Of a stretch of 64,000 nucleotides of DNA, positions 52,862 through 61,556 are shown one piece after another. Where the stretch lies: the NCBI RefSeq assembly GCF_014699005.1, contig NZ_JACWZY010000008.1:1-64000 (forward strand), written 5' to 3'. The notes under the pieces are model-generated. The model was not told where the DNA came from and made no database searches. It was given only the letters and a program-made list of their open reading frames with translations. This DNA is from Spirosoma profusum (GTDB taxonomy: Bacteria; Bacteroidota; Bacteroidia; Cytophagales; Spirosomataceae). The position numbers were made by a program, and so were the translations under genes. Position 1 is the stretch's first letter. The number at the start of each line of letters is the position of its first letter.

Positions 52862-55800
52862 TTAATTGGGTAAACGTATTAAAATTCGAGTACCGGAAGC
52901 TTTTCCATCGTTATCGTAGAGATCGACAATGGTGAGCGGAGGAGCATCAGTAGTTTGTTCGTTCAATGTTTGTAAACGTTCGGCCGTAACGCTCATTCCC
53001 TTACCGGTATGGGCAGCCAGATTCACGGACTGTTTATTGAGTGCCTGAGCCGCCACCCGCCCGATGCCATTGTCTTCGATGGTGCAGAGCAATCCTTCTG
53101 ATTCCCCGTCCGGCTCGAAACAGACACGTAGTGACCGAAATCCTTCCTGATGGAGCAGGCCGTGCCAGATGGCGTTTTCGACAAACGGCTGAATCAGCAG
53201 TGGAGGAAGTTGGGTTTCGTCCTGATCGATTTCTTCATCACAACAAATCTCGTGATAGAACGTATCATCGAACCGAAGCGACTCCAGTTCAACGTAGAGG
53301 GTTAACATCTTGATTTCCTCCCGCAAACTCACCTGCTGTTTATCGCTATGGGTCAGCACCATACGTAGCAGCTTGGAAAATTTCGAGAGATAGAGCGTGG
53401 CCGACCGTTCGTTGCCGGTCATGATCATCTGCTGAATGGAATTGAGCGCGTTGAACAGAAAATGCGGGTTCATTTGCAGACGCATACTCTGCAATTTTGC
53501 TTCGGCGGCTTTACGTTGGTTGTCGACTAAGGCCAACTGCGTTTGCTGGCGAATCTCTTCCAGTTGCGCAACCAGAATTTTACTGGCGCACAGTGAAGCT
53601 ACCGTCGTCAGAATTTGCAGATGCCAGGAGGTATAAAAATTCTTCCGGGAATGTTCGCTGTCGATCACGCCAATAAGTTGATCGTCAATGACCATCGGCA
53701 CAGCCAGTTCCGAAAACCGATGCCGGTCATCCACAATGTAGCGGTGATCTTTGGTTGTATCGGGCACCATGAGCGGCTGAGCGGTAAGGGCAACCGTGCC
53801 CACAATTCCCTTGCCGATAGGAATTTCGAGCGGTGAAATAATCTTGAAATCCTCGGTGGATTTATGCCCCCAGGCTGCTTTCTGCACCAGCACCTGACGG
53901 GACGTATCGAGCAGGTAAATGACACAGTGTTCAAAACCCAATTTGGCAATACAGTTCCGCGCTACGTCCCACACAGCCTCCTCTACGTTACGTTGGCGGC
54001 TAAGCGACGTATTGAAATAGTTAACAACCTGCTCAGTTTCTAACGTATAGCGAAGGTTGTCGGCGACGAGTTGCTGACGCAAAAGCTGCTCATCGTTTTT
54101 GCGTTGAATGCTACGTTCGCGGTGCCGCTGCCAGGCAACTAAAGCCGCTACAATCGACAGTAATGAAAAGCCAATGAACCAGGGCCGCTGCCAGAAAGGT
54201 GGTGCAATGGTGACAGCAATATCATGGGGAGCGGATATCCAGGTACGTCCGTCTTTGGAAGCCCGCAACTGAAACCGGTAGTTTCCCGGAGCCAGGGATC
54301 GATAATGGACGTAGTTGGCTTTGGTAGTCATCTGCCAATCTGGGTCGGCACCCACCAGCCGGTACTGGCTCAGCATCGTTTGTGTACCCATCAGATCGAT
54401 AGTAGCCAGCTCAAACGTTAGATTATTCTGCTGATAGTCAAGCTGGAGCGCGCTTGTATCGGATCGAACGATTGGGTGATCGTTAACCCTGGTCTGCCGG
54501 ATATTGACGTACAACTTTCCCTGAGATACGCTCATTCGTTCTGGTCGAAACTCGTTAATACCACCGAAACCGCCGAATAAAGCTCGTCCATCGCCTGTTA
54601 GATAAGCCGCATTTACACGAAAACCATTCGCCAGAAAACCTTCATTTTCATCGAAGTAGGTAAGTTGCTGGCTATCTGGCCGATATCGGACCATAAAGCG
54701 TTCTGCATCAAACCAGATATTTCCCTGCTTATCACGTAATAGTGCCTGAATCTGGTTTACACGCAACCCATGCTGGCGGTTCAGAAACCGAATTTTTTTG
54801 TCCTTAATTAAGGCCAGTCCATTGCCCGTTGCTGCGTAGACCGTGCCACGTTTATCCTCCGTAAAGCTATAACAGGGTGTTTTCAGTCCCTGCCGTCGGC
54901 CATAATTATCCAGCGTGTTACGTTTTGCGTCGTAGCAGTAGATACCGAAGGTTTCGGTGCCCATCCAGAGTCGTTTTTGCGAATCGACAAACAGGCAATA
55001 CGTTCGTTTACCATCCAGTTGCCGCAAAAGCGGATGATCCAGGTGAGCCGAACGGGTTAACGTAACCGGATCAATAGAAAAGATGCCTCCGCCGGAACAC
55101 GTCCAGATGCGGCCGTCAGGGCCTTCAACAATGTCGTGCAGGAAAAGGCTATTATACGCCTGAACCGTACTGTCCTGCGGGAAAGGGGTATACCGGCCGT
55201 TGGTCGGATCATAAATACCCAGACCAACGGCATAAGCCGAGACCCATAACCGGCGTTGCCGATCCTGCCAAACCGTCCGTATCTGCGCTTTCAGGGGCGT
55301 TCCGACGGCTGCGCTTGGATAATGAGTCAGGCGAATAAAATAGAATTCAGACTCATTGCGGGTACGGTCCCACTGGATCAATCGATCTTCGGCCGCCAGC
55401 CAGAATTTATTTGTTCCCGTTTCGACTATATCGTTAATATGGCCGTTGAACATACCTCCCTTCTTGTCTAGGAAAATAGAGGTGTAGTGCGCGGTGTACT
55501 GACGAATATTGGCAATACTCACCCCCGACGCATGAACGACTACTACGTATCCATCGGGGGTACACAGCAGTCTGAAAAGCCGATTCGAGATCAACGACCC
55601 CGGAATGAGGGCATTCGTACCCAAATTCGTTATCTGTTCAGTCTTCGGATTAAACACCATCAGACCTTGCCCGATGGTTACTACGTAGATATTGCCATCG
55701 AGACCCCGCTTCATCTGTCGGGCCGGGCTCGTCATGAGTTCGCCCCGATGAGGGTCTACCAAGGGATAACGTTTCACAATCTGCTGAGTATGCACGTTTA

Positions 55801-56509
55801 TTTTCCAGAGTTGGCCTGCGCTCACGCCCACGATTATCTCATCTGAATTGATCATTAACCCTGACCATCCGATGCCTCTTCCTTCCATTTCAAATACGAT
55901 CTGGCTAGTTTGCTTCGAAAAATCTACGACCCGGACCGAATAGCCGTAGGTATACAGAAACTGGTCGTTCTGAATGGGCGTAATGTCGATATTGTCATTT
56001 CCAGCCAGTATTTCGCCATCGAGCCAGGGTAAATGCTGCCAGGTATGCGTAGTCTCATCGAACGCGTAATGCCCGCGCGATGTGAAAGCAACTACGCCAA
56101 ACCCCCTGGTTTCAAAAACAGCATAGGTCCGAAACGTACTGGAATTACCCAGGCGAGCGCGCTGAAAGACCATTCGATTCTCAACTCGACAAAGCCCTTC
56201 TTCAGATCCCACCCAGATACGATTCTTGCTGTCGCAGAACAGGTTTGTGAAACTGTTTGTGCCTAAATCCGGGTGTTGCGCCTGATAAAACGTTTCGATG
56301 GTTGAGCCATCATACAGATTAAGTCCGTCGGACGTAGCAATCCACAGAAATCCATTCTGATCCACCGCTATGTCGTTCACGCGGTTACTCGACAGCCCAT
56401 CTTTTATGCCCAGATTATTGAAACGAAGCATCTGAGCTGCAGTCTTTTGCTGCAACGTTACCCAGAGTAAGATACTCCAAATCAATATGCTGAGCAATCG
56501 AAGCTGCAT
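52862..56509 (-). CDS. Propeller/GAF sensor histidine kinase (LytS/HisK type)
   Basis: 1215 residues. Signal sequence (1-25, LSILIWSILLWVTLQQKTAAQ). Two-component propeller repeats run at about 28-690 (DGLSSNRVNDIAVDQNGFLWIATSDGLNLYDG). A Y_Y_Y domain (about 690-760) and a membrane helix (FIGFSLLSIVAALVAWQ) follow. A GAF domain lies at about 845-985 (CVIYLLDTSRQVLVQKAAWG ... IGKGIVGTVALTAQPLMVPD). The His_kinase/HATPase pair carries MNPHFLFNALNSIQ and PFVENAIWHGL, with the usual 5'-terminal GTRILIRLPN ending. It detects a periplasmic signal plus an intracellular one via GAF and phosphorylates the LytTR regulator 4 bp downstream. Confidence 0.95.
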   Translation of the reverse strand: MQLRLLSILIWSILLWVTLQQKTAAQMLRFNNLGIKDGLSSNRVNDIAVDQNGFLWIATSDGLNLYDGSTIETFYQAQHPDLGTNSFTNLFCDSKNRIWVGSEEGLCRVENRMVFQRARLGNSSTFRTYAVFETRGFGVVAFTSRGHYAFDETTHTWQHLPWLDGEILAGNDNIDITPIQNDQFLYTYGYSVRVVDFSKQTSQIVFEMEGRGIGWSGLMINSDEIIVGVSAGQLWKINVHTQQIVKRYPLVDPHRGELMTSPARQMKRGLDGNIYVVTIGQGLMVFNPKTEQITNLGTNALIPGSLISNRLFRLLCTPDGYVVVVHASGVSIANIRQYTAHYTSIFLDKKGGMFNGHINDIVETGTNKFWLAAEDRLIQWDRTRNESEFYFIRLTHYPSAAVGTPLKAQIRTVWQDRQRRLWVSAYAVGLGIYDPTNGRYTPFPQDSTVQAYNSLFLHDIVEGPDGRIWTCSGGGIFSIDPVTLTRSAHLDHPLLRQLDGKRTYCLFVDSQKRLWMGTETFGIYCYDAKRNTLDNYGRRQGLKTPCYSFTEDKRGTVYAATGNGLALIKDKKIRFLNRQHGLRVNQIQALLRDKQGNIWFDAERFMVRYRPDSQQLTYFDENEGFLANGFRVNAAYLTGDGRALFGGFGGINEFRPERMSVSQGKLYVNIRQTRVNDHPIVRSDTSALQLDYQQNNLTFELATIDLMGTQTMLSQYRLVGADPDWQMTTKANYVHYRSLAPGNYRFQLRASKDGRTWISAPHDIAVTIAPPFWQRPWFIGFSLLSIVAALVAWQRHRERSIQRKNDEQLLRQQLVADNLRYTLETEQVVNYFNTSLSRQRNVEEAVWDVARNCIAKLGFEHCVIYLLDTSRQVLVQKAAWGHKSTEDFKIISPLEIPIGKGIVGTVALTAQPLMVPDTTKDHRYIVDDRHRFSELAVPMVIDDQLIGVIDSEHSRKNFYTSWHLQILTTVASLCASKILVAQLEEIRQQTQLALVDNQRKAAEAKLQSMRLQMNPHFLFNALNSIQQMIMTGNERSATLYLSKFSKLLRMVLTHSDKQQVSLREEIKMLTLYVELESLRFDDTFYHEICCDEEIDQDETQLPPLLIQPFVENAIWHGLLHQEGFRSLRVCFEPDGESEGLLCTIEDNGIGRVAAQALNKQSVNLAAHTGKGMSVTAERLQTLNEQTTDAPPLTIVDLYDNDGKASGTRILIRLPN

Positions 56510-56711
56510 TAAGGAAAGTCGGTTTTAACTGTAAATGAAGAAGTGACTATTGCCTTAAATATACGGCTCAATCGCTTTACGATTTGATGGAAAGCAAACC
56601 ACCGGTTGGTCTTAACGAACGAACGGTAATTGTGCACGTCAATTTGTATGTTTAGATAGCTAATTGCCTGACTTCGAAATCACTTTCCTGGCAACGTATC
56701 ACTACGTCTAA

Positions 56712-57062
56712 TCAGGCGTGGTTTTTAAGTAAGAAAAAAAGCGGGCAGGTAATGGCAAACGTAATGGTGAATGCAAGTGCTAAATAAAGCCACCAATAAG
56801 GCATTTTCAGCCGACGGCCTTCCATCAGCATCCAGACCAGGGCAGGTACTGTAATGATGAAAAAATCAATACGGATGAACGTATCAAACGGGTGAGAACA
56901 ATCCGCAGCCAGGATGTTTTGAAGGGATAAAGAATCGGTTGAAGACAGCATAGCCCGACAATTATAAACCCAGAGCAGAATGAGGCCAGCCAGCGCAAAC
57001 AACAGATAACCCCAGGCCAGTAGTAATCGATTGTCCGGTTGCCTGTCAAGGGAAAAATTCAT
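56712..57062 (-). CDS. DUF2834-like small membrane protein
   Basis: 116 residues from ATG 57062. Three hydrophobic segments: LLLAWGYLLFALAGLILLWVY, FIRIDFFIITVPALVWMLMEGRRLKMPYWWLYLALAFTITF and AITCPLFFLLKNHA. The E-G-R-R-x-K-M-x-Y-W-W-L-Y pattern and the terminal PLFLxLR-like tail fit DUF2834, whose function is unknown. A frame extending to 57200 overlaps the DinB gene and is rejected. It lies downstream of the DinB gene, with only a 22-bp gap. Confidence 0.7.
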   Translation of the reverse strand: MNFSLDRQPDNRLLLAWGYLLFALAGLILLWVYNCRAMLSSTDSLSLQNILAADCSHPFDTFIRIDFFIITVPALVWMLMEGRRLKMPYWWLYLALAFTITFAITCPLFFLLKNHA

Positions 57063-57084
57063 GAGTGTCTGACGATTAACGAAC

Positions 57085-57705
57085 TTAATGATCGGAAAGA
57101 CATAAAGCTGATTGATCCGCCTTAATCTTTTTAATATCAGCGATATAGCGTTGGGTACAGGCAATAATCGCCAGAACGTATTGATGCAGGTCCAGCACAA
57201 TTGGATCGGCGTTCGTTGGCCAGTTCGTGTATACTGTTTTAAAATCCAGACTGGTTATATTGACAAACGCAATCAACTCAGCACGACCGCGGATAAACTC
57301 TCGAATCAGTTCCGTTTTTCCGAATAGACCAGTTGGCACTAACTGCCGGGGAACATCTATAATTGTCTGATTAACAATATCGTCCATCCAATTTAGATCA
57401 TCGTAAATATCTGTTCGCTGAAGCCGTGTTATTGGGTATCGTCGATAAGGCACATCCGTTAGTTCCTGACAATGCATCTTATCCGCTTTGATTAAATACT
57501 CCATTATTTTACCAATCGACCACTGATTGGTATCTAGCTGGTTCATAAACTGATTCTCAGTCAATTCCTGAACCATCGACACCAGGTGTTCCTGCGTTAT
57601 TCGAAGCCAGACCAACAATAACTGCCGATCTGTCTCTTTCCACTGTCGGATCGATACGTTCTTTCGCCATCCAGCGGACTTTTTAAGATGAATGAAACCA
57701 AACAT
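57085..57705 (-). CDS. DinB-like helical protein
   Basis: 206 residues of predicted four-helix-bundle type: VWLRITQEHLVSMVQELTENQFMNQL, TNQWSIGKIMEYLIKADKMHCQELTDV, ELIREFIRGRAELIAFVNIT and LDLHQYVLAIIACTQRYIADIKKI. The NQWSIGKIMEYLIKAD and LHQYVLAIIACTQRYIADI helices match the DinB/YfiT group, which binds metal through three His in many members; the His pattern is only partly present (H-CQEL, LHQY), so activity is uncertain. It is followed by the DUF2834 gene. Confidence 0.6.
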   Translation of the reverse strand: MFGFIHLKKSAGWRKNVSIRQWKETDRQLLLVWLRITQEHLVSMVQELTENQFMNQLDTNQWSIGKIMEYLIKADKMHCQELTDVPYRRYPITRLQRTDIYDDLNWMDDIVNQTIIDVPRQLVPTGLFGKTELIREFIRGRAELIAFVNITSLDFKTVYTNWPTNADPIVLDLHQYVLAIIACTQRYIADIKKIKADQSALCLSDH

Positions 57706-57919
57706 AAGCGAAAAATAAGATTTAGGATGTGGTAAGTTTTCCCCGTTTTAGCAGGTATAAAGCCTTGAAACAAGCTAGAAAGGATTGGCATTTGATTGTA
57801 CCGGTTATCCATATACGTTTTAATAGAATGGAACACGCGATCTGGCGCATGTTCCATTACCGGCCTCTTTTGAAACATCCTTTCTCTCTACAACAATTAC
57901 TGGCGCGTCTCCAGCGCTT

Positions 57920-58390
57920 TTATCTTTTCCTTGCCTGAAGTGGCTCTACGTTTAATTTATTATTCGACGTAACGCGCAGCCCAACTACCGTGAAACTGCT
58001 TTTGTCAACCCCCGTAACTTCGTAGGTGATGCGTAACGTATCGCTGGCTATAATCCCCTGACCTTCAATCATTACGTCGGTTCCGTGCTGATTTTTAAAA
58101 ACTTGTTTCGGTATGATCAATGAATTTCTGGAAACCGTTGCGGGTAAGTAGAGCTTAAAAAAATCGACGAAATTGTAAATCCGCACTTTTGCGTCACCGG
58201 CTCCACGCGAAATGTCCATAAAATAGTCGTCGTGCGGACCTCTGTTTACTTTAAAACGACCTAAAAATGGTGAAGTCGGATTTGCGTTATACGCTGTGCA
58301 ACCGCTTAACCCAAGTAGTAGCCTCAGCAGTACTAAAAGTAAAAGTTTGTAGAGGCTTTTGTTTTCGAGTAATTGTCGTGCTACGTTCAT
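57920..58390 (-). CDS. Small predicted lipoprotein
   Basis: 156 residues. A basic N-terminus, a hydrophobic run (LLLLVLLRLLLGLSG) and a lipobox-like LSGC at about residue 31 fit a lipoprotein signal. The mature part is beta-rich (TYEVTGVDKSSFTVVGLRVTSNNKL) without a recognised domain. It lies alone between hairpin-free gaps of 214 and 487 bp. Confidence 0.55.
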   Translation of the reverse strand: MNVARQLLENKSLYKLLLLVLLRLLLGLSGCTAYNANPTSPFLGRFKVNRGPHDDYFMDISRGAGDAKVRIYNFVDFFKLYLPATVSRNSLIIPKQVFKNQHGTDVMIEGQGIIASDTLRITYEVTGVDKSSFTVVGLRVTSNNKLNVEPLQARKR

Positions 58391-58450
58391 GAGCGTATAT
58401 GATTAATTATAGCCGATTCGGGTGATACTTCAAATTCCAACAAGCTGGCT

Positions 58451-58594
58451 TTAGAGCAGACTGATGCCGTTTAAAATGATGATCCAAAAGTAAAGTGGAC
58501 CGACAAAGACCATAGTGATTAGTTCACCAACGGTTGCTCCGGCTGAAGGAAAGGTCTTTTGTCTGGGTACGTTCCTGGAAGCTAACAAAACCAT
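58451..58594 (-). CDS. Small membrane-peptide frame (47 residues), candidate
   Basis: ATG 58594 to TAA 58451. A soluble N-terminal half (MVLLASRNVPRQKTFPSAGA) and a C-terminal hydrophobic run (MVFVGPLYFWIIILNGISLL). It shows the composition of a membrane peptide, but there is no homolog known to me and no ribosome site, so this is weak. Confidence 0.25.
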   Translation of the reverse strand: MVLLASRNVPRQKTFPSAGATVGELITMVFVGPLYFWIIILNGISLL

Positions 58595-58697
58595 ACGAAC
58601 TCCCTCATTCTCTTCCTTTTACAAATCTCCATCCTATTTTAATTTTGACCGGGTTAGTTGCTACGTGGTTAGCAGGTAGCGTGTCGAGGGTTCGATG

Positions 58698-58754
58698 ACC
58701 GATGGTTTACTCAAACCTTCCGCACGTTTAGTTCCGCTGATTTTCCGGGTTAAC
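58698..58754 (+). promoter_or_regulatory. Candidate LytTR operator upstream of the acyltransferase operon
   Basis: GTTTAC (58705-58710), GTTTAG (58726-58731) and GTTAAC (58749-58754) are spaced 21 and 23 bp. The first 36 bp (58698-58733) are the inverted copy of 51348-51383, 34 of 36 identical. The boxes point the same way as the downstream acyltransferase gene (start 58878), like those before the barrel gene. Confidence 0.6.
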
Positions 58755-58877
58755 TCTTGTTACGTTTGCTTCAGAATTTGCATCTATCTCAAACGGAATG
58801 TCCTAACTCAATGACTGCTGCCTCAGCAGCTAATCAAAGATATCACTAACCAACAGTTCTAAATCGCTCTGACTTGT

Positions 58878-60068
58878 ATGAAAACTCTACCACAACATCG
58901 CCTTTATTATATCGACTGGATCAGGGTACTGGCGTTTATGCTCCTGATTTTCTTTCACAGTGCCATGCCGTTTGTACGTTTTGGGTGGGAAATAAAAAAT
59001 GCGCAGCATTCCTTATTTCTGGACCGACTCATTATCTGGATGCATCAGTGGCGTTTACCGCTGTTATTTTTCATTTCTGGGGTGGGCGTTAGTTTTTCCC
59101 TTCGCAAACGTTCGGTCCTCGCCTTTTTCGGCGAACGCGTTGTCCGACTATTTATACCTCTTTTGTTTGCCATGTTGTTTACCATTCCACTACAAGTCTA
59201 TTTTGAGTGGCTGCAAACGGGGAAAATCCATATGAGTTACTGGCAATTTTACCCCACCGTCTGGAATTTTGTGCCTTATCCTGACGGTTCACTTACCTGG
59301 AGTCACATGTGGTTTGTGGTCTACTTATTCACCTTCACGCTATTGTTACTACCTGTTTTCGCTCTTTTCAAGATACCATACATTCAGCAACTGGAGCAGA
59401 AAACTGATACGTTCTTCCGCCATCCGCTGGCAAATCTGTCGCTGGTAATCCCCTTTACGTTGTATTACTTTTTGCTGTACATCAAATGGCCAGAACAACA
59501 GAATCTGCTAAGCGACTGGTTTATTTTTTGCTCCTCACTGACGTTCTATTTCCTGGGTTTTTTTCTGGCGAATCTGCCATCGTTCTGGCAGACCTGCGAA
59601 ACGTACCGTAAATTTTTCCTGGTCGTAGCGGTCAGTTGTATAGCCGTTTTATACTGGAAGTTTTACTGGGGTGTTACGTTGCCCGAACGGCAGGATAACT
59701 CGTTGTATATCTATGGCGTAGCGAACAGTTTACACATTTGGGCAATCATTCTCACGGTTGTTGGTTTTGCCAGGCGTTACCTCAATTTTTCAAACCCCTG
59801 GCTTACGTACTTAACCCCAGCGGTTTACCCGTTTTATATCCTTCATCAAACCGTCATCGTCGTTTCAGGCTACTACGTTGTCAGTTGGGATCTTCCAATC
59901 TTCATCAAGTTAGTACTCATCATTTTGATCTGCTTCCTGGTCATCATCGGTTTGTATCACCTGCTCATCCGACGGTTTATTCTGACCCGGATTCTATACG
60001 GACTTAAGCCAAAGCCGGGCAATCGTTTAGCCAAATCCAGAATACCAATTGAACAACAAATACCATGA
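58878..60068 (+). CDS. Acyltransferase-3 family membrane protein
   Basis: 396 residues with about ten transmembrane helices. It begins RLYYIDWIRVLAFMLLIFFHSAMPFV, the conserved D-W-x-R-x-x-A-F and His of the acyltransferase-3 (OafA/OpgC) family, followed by WRLPLLFFISGVGVSFSLRKRS and the later HMWFVVYLFTF and YPFYILHQTVIVVSGYY with the catalytic His region. It transfers acyl groups to a periplasmic or surface glycan; the target is unknown. It overlaps the DUF4833 gene by 4 bp. Confidence 0.88.
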   Translation: MKTLPQHRLYYIDWIRVLAFMLLIFFHSAMPFVRFGWEIKNAQHSLFLDRLIIWMHQWRLPLLFFISGVGVSFSLRKRSVLAFFGERVVRLFIPLLFAMLFTIPLQVYFEWLQTGKIHMSYWQFYPTVWNFVPYPDGSLTWSHMWFVVYLFTFTLLLLPVFALFKIPYIQQLEQKTDTFFRHPLANLSLVIPFTLYYFLLYIKWPEQQNLLSDWFIFCSSLTFYFLGFFLANLPSFWQTCETYRKFFLVVAVSCIAVLYWKFYWGVTLPERQDNSLYIYGVANSLHIWAIILTVVGFARRYLNFSNPWLTYLTPAVYPFYILHQTVIVVSGYYVVSWDLPIFIKLVLIILICFLVIIGLYHLLIRRFILTRILYGLKPKPGNRLAKSRIPIEQQIP

Positions 60069-60607
60069 AAATCATTTGCTTTTTCACGATTCTAGTCGCC
60101 TTACTTTTATGGAGTTATCTACCCATACAGGCGCACAAAGACACATTTCCGGTTCCGGCAACATCGCCCAATCAACTATTTTACCTCCAACGTAGCAAAG
60201 ATGCCAACACGGTTATCTACGAAGCTAACGTAACAGCCAGTAAAACGCTGGACCCCGGCAAGCCCGTGCAGGTTTACTGGATACGTTATGCGGAGCAGGG
60301 GCAGCGGAAAGATTTGTCGTCTGTTCAGTGGCGAATGGCCTATGGCTATGTGCATAATCCGTCATCGGATTCCAATTCGTATGACATCAGCTTAAATGCT
60401 TTTAAAAAACGGCAACTCCACGTAACGTTCCATCAGGGAAAACCCGTAGCTACTACGTCAATAAATGGGCAACAGGCTTATTTACAAAAAATATTTGTGC
60501 AGGTCGACCCTAAGCCACATTTGATTCCAAAGGTCCAGTTTGTTGACATGTACGGGTCAGATTTGAGTACCGGTTTACCTGTCTATGAGCGAATTTTGCC
60601 TGATTAA
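60065..60607 (+). CDS. DUF4833 exported protein
   Basis: 180 residues. Signal peptide (1-22, ending PIQAHKD). The body matches DUF4833: FPVPATSPNQLFYLQRSKDANTVIYEAN, VQVYWIRYAEQGQRKDL, QWRMAYGYVHN and ending PKVQFVDMYGSDL. Function unknown; it is translationally coupled to the acyltransferase (ATGA overlap), which suggests the two act together at the envelope. Confidence 0.82.
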   Translation: MKIICFFTILVALLLWSYLPIQAHKDTFPVPATSPNQLFYLQRSKDANTVIYEANVTASKTLDPGKPVQVYWIRYAEQGQRKDLSSVQWRMAYGYVHNPSSDSNSYDISLNAFKKRQLHVTFHQGKPVATTSINGQQAYLQKIFVQVDPKPHLIPKVQFVDMYGSDLSTGLPVYERILPD

Positions 60608-60825
60608 TCAATCGAGTGGCCACTGTGTTCAATTGGCGGCATTAGGCCGGTTATTCATTTATAAAATACGAACAAATTTGCGCGAACCGACGACTTATCT
60701 TTTTTTGTTATCTTGCAGGAGAGGAATTGCGAAACTGTATACCTGTTTCAGAAAGACACTCTTAATACTTTAACAAACAGAAAATTACGGGCAAATCACT
60801 AAATTTACCGTAAATCAAGCATCCA

Positions 60826-61092
60826 ATGGAAACGGTAGTTAACAACGACCAACTGATTACGCGAATTGAAAAAGCGCTCGATTCGATGCGTCCTTACCTG
60901 GCAGCCGACGGGGGTAATGTGAAGATATTGGAGGTTACGGATGACAAAACCGTTCGGCTTGAACTGGTTGGTTCGTGTGGTACGTGCCCCATGTCGGCCA
61001 TGACATTCAAAGGCGGCCTGGAAGAAGCCATCCTGAAAGCCGTCCCCGAAATCACGAAGGTAGAAGCGGTGAATCTGACGCCTGCTTACTAA
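60826..61092 (+). CDS. NifU C-terminal-domain iron-sulfur protein
   Basis: 88 residues of the NifU-like (Nfu) fold. DSMRPYLAADGGNVKILEV precedes the cluster motif GSCGTCPMSAMT (Cys 51 and 54), followed by GGLEEAILKAVPEITKVEAVN. It delivers 4Fe-4S clusters, as Mrp at 23825 does. The 217 bp upstream of it are AT-rich, with a long T-run around 60695-60706 and no clear promoter box. Confidence 0.93.
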   Translation: METVVNNDQLITRIEKALDSMRPYLAADGGNVKILEVTDDKTVRLELVGSCGTCPMSAMTFKGGLEEAILKAVPEITKVEAVNLTPAY

Positions 61093-61103
61093 GCGCAGCT
61101 ATC

Positions 61104-61340
61104 ATGCTACCAGACGTTATCACGATAAGCCCTAAAGTGATGGGAGGCACGCCTGTTTTTAAAGAAACACGCGTGCCCATCCAGTCTTTGTTTGACCATC
61201 TGGAATTAGGTATTACGGTAGATGATTTTTTGGACGATTTTCCTACAGTTTCGAAAGAACAGGTTCTAGCTGTCCTCAAAATAGCAGAACGCTTATTGAC
61301 AGCGCCCAACCTCAATTCCGTTTATGAGGCTGCTGCTTGA
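61104..61340 (+). CDS. DUF433 antitoxin-like protein
   Basis: 78 residues from ATG 61104. The DUF433 pattern is clear: ITISPKVMGGTPVFKETRVPIQSLFDHLELGITVDDFLDDFPTVSKEQVLAVLKIAERLL. DUF433 proteins are VapB-like antitoxins that usually precede a DUF5615 PIN-like toxin with overlapping frames. Here the overlapping partner (61324) is frameshifted, so only the antitoxin is intact. Confidence 0.88.
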   Translation: MLPDVITISPKVMGGTPVFKETRVPIQSLFDHLELGITVDDFLDDFPTVSKEQVLAVLKIAERLLTAPNLNSVYEAAA

Positions 61341-61410
61341 CGAGAACGTACCTAAAAAAACTTAAATATCGGCTAGTTGGGCCTGACGTTTATACCGAAC
61401 CTGTTTAAAC
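61324..61410 (+). pseudogene. Broken DUF5615 PIN-like toxin remnant
   Basis: ATG 61324 overlaps the DUF433 stop by 17 bp. It reads MRLLLDENVPKKT and stops at once. Removing one A from the run of seven at 61353-61359 gives MRLLLDENVPKK-LKYRLVGPDVYTEPV and then a stop, which matches the start of DUF5615 toxins (MRLLLDENLPKKL). The rest of the toxin (normally over 100 residues) is missing, replaced by palindrome F region. The remnant therefore has a frameshift and a truncation. Confidence 0.7.
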
Positions 61411-61436
61411 TTTAAAAATAGCTCCCAAATGAGTGG

Positions 61437-61525
61437 TTTTGTCATTCTGAGGAACGAAGAATCTTAATGTTTCCTCGCTTGTGAGTCAGGTTACCTTAAG
61501 ATTCTTCGTTCCTCAGAATGACAAA
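61437..61525. repeat. Dispersed long palindrome, copy F
   Basis: Core arms TTTTGTCATTCTGAGGAACG ... GAAGAATCTTAA with ATTCT/AGAAT pairing, as in copy B. An outer pair CTGTTTAAACTTT (61401-61413) and AAAGTTTAAACAG (61529-61541) extends the symmetry. It interrupts the toxin remnant region. Confidence 0.85.
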
Positions 61526-61556
61526 CTAAAAGTTTAAACAGCCTCACCGTCAGAGA

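Larger units (their letters stand above)
58391..58877. other. 487-bp gap with operator array and a small frame
   Basis: Holds no recognised gene. It contains a candidate 47-residue frame (58451-58594, minus strand) and, on the plus strand, the GTTTAC box array at 58698-58754. The remainder is unremarkable. Confidence 0.5.

Noticed and set aside
56600-56711. Possible small gene between the sensor kinase and the DUF2834 gene
   Set aside because: No frame over 30 codons with a sensible start and no conserved sequence.
57729-57938. 69-codon plus-strand frame and a 93-codon minus-strand frame around 57.6-57.9 kb
   Set aside because: They overlap each other or the DinB gene, have no domain pattern, and neither has a ribosome site.
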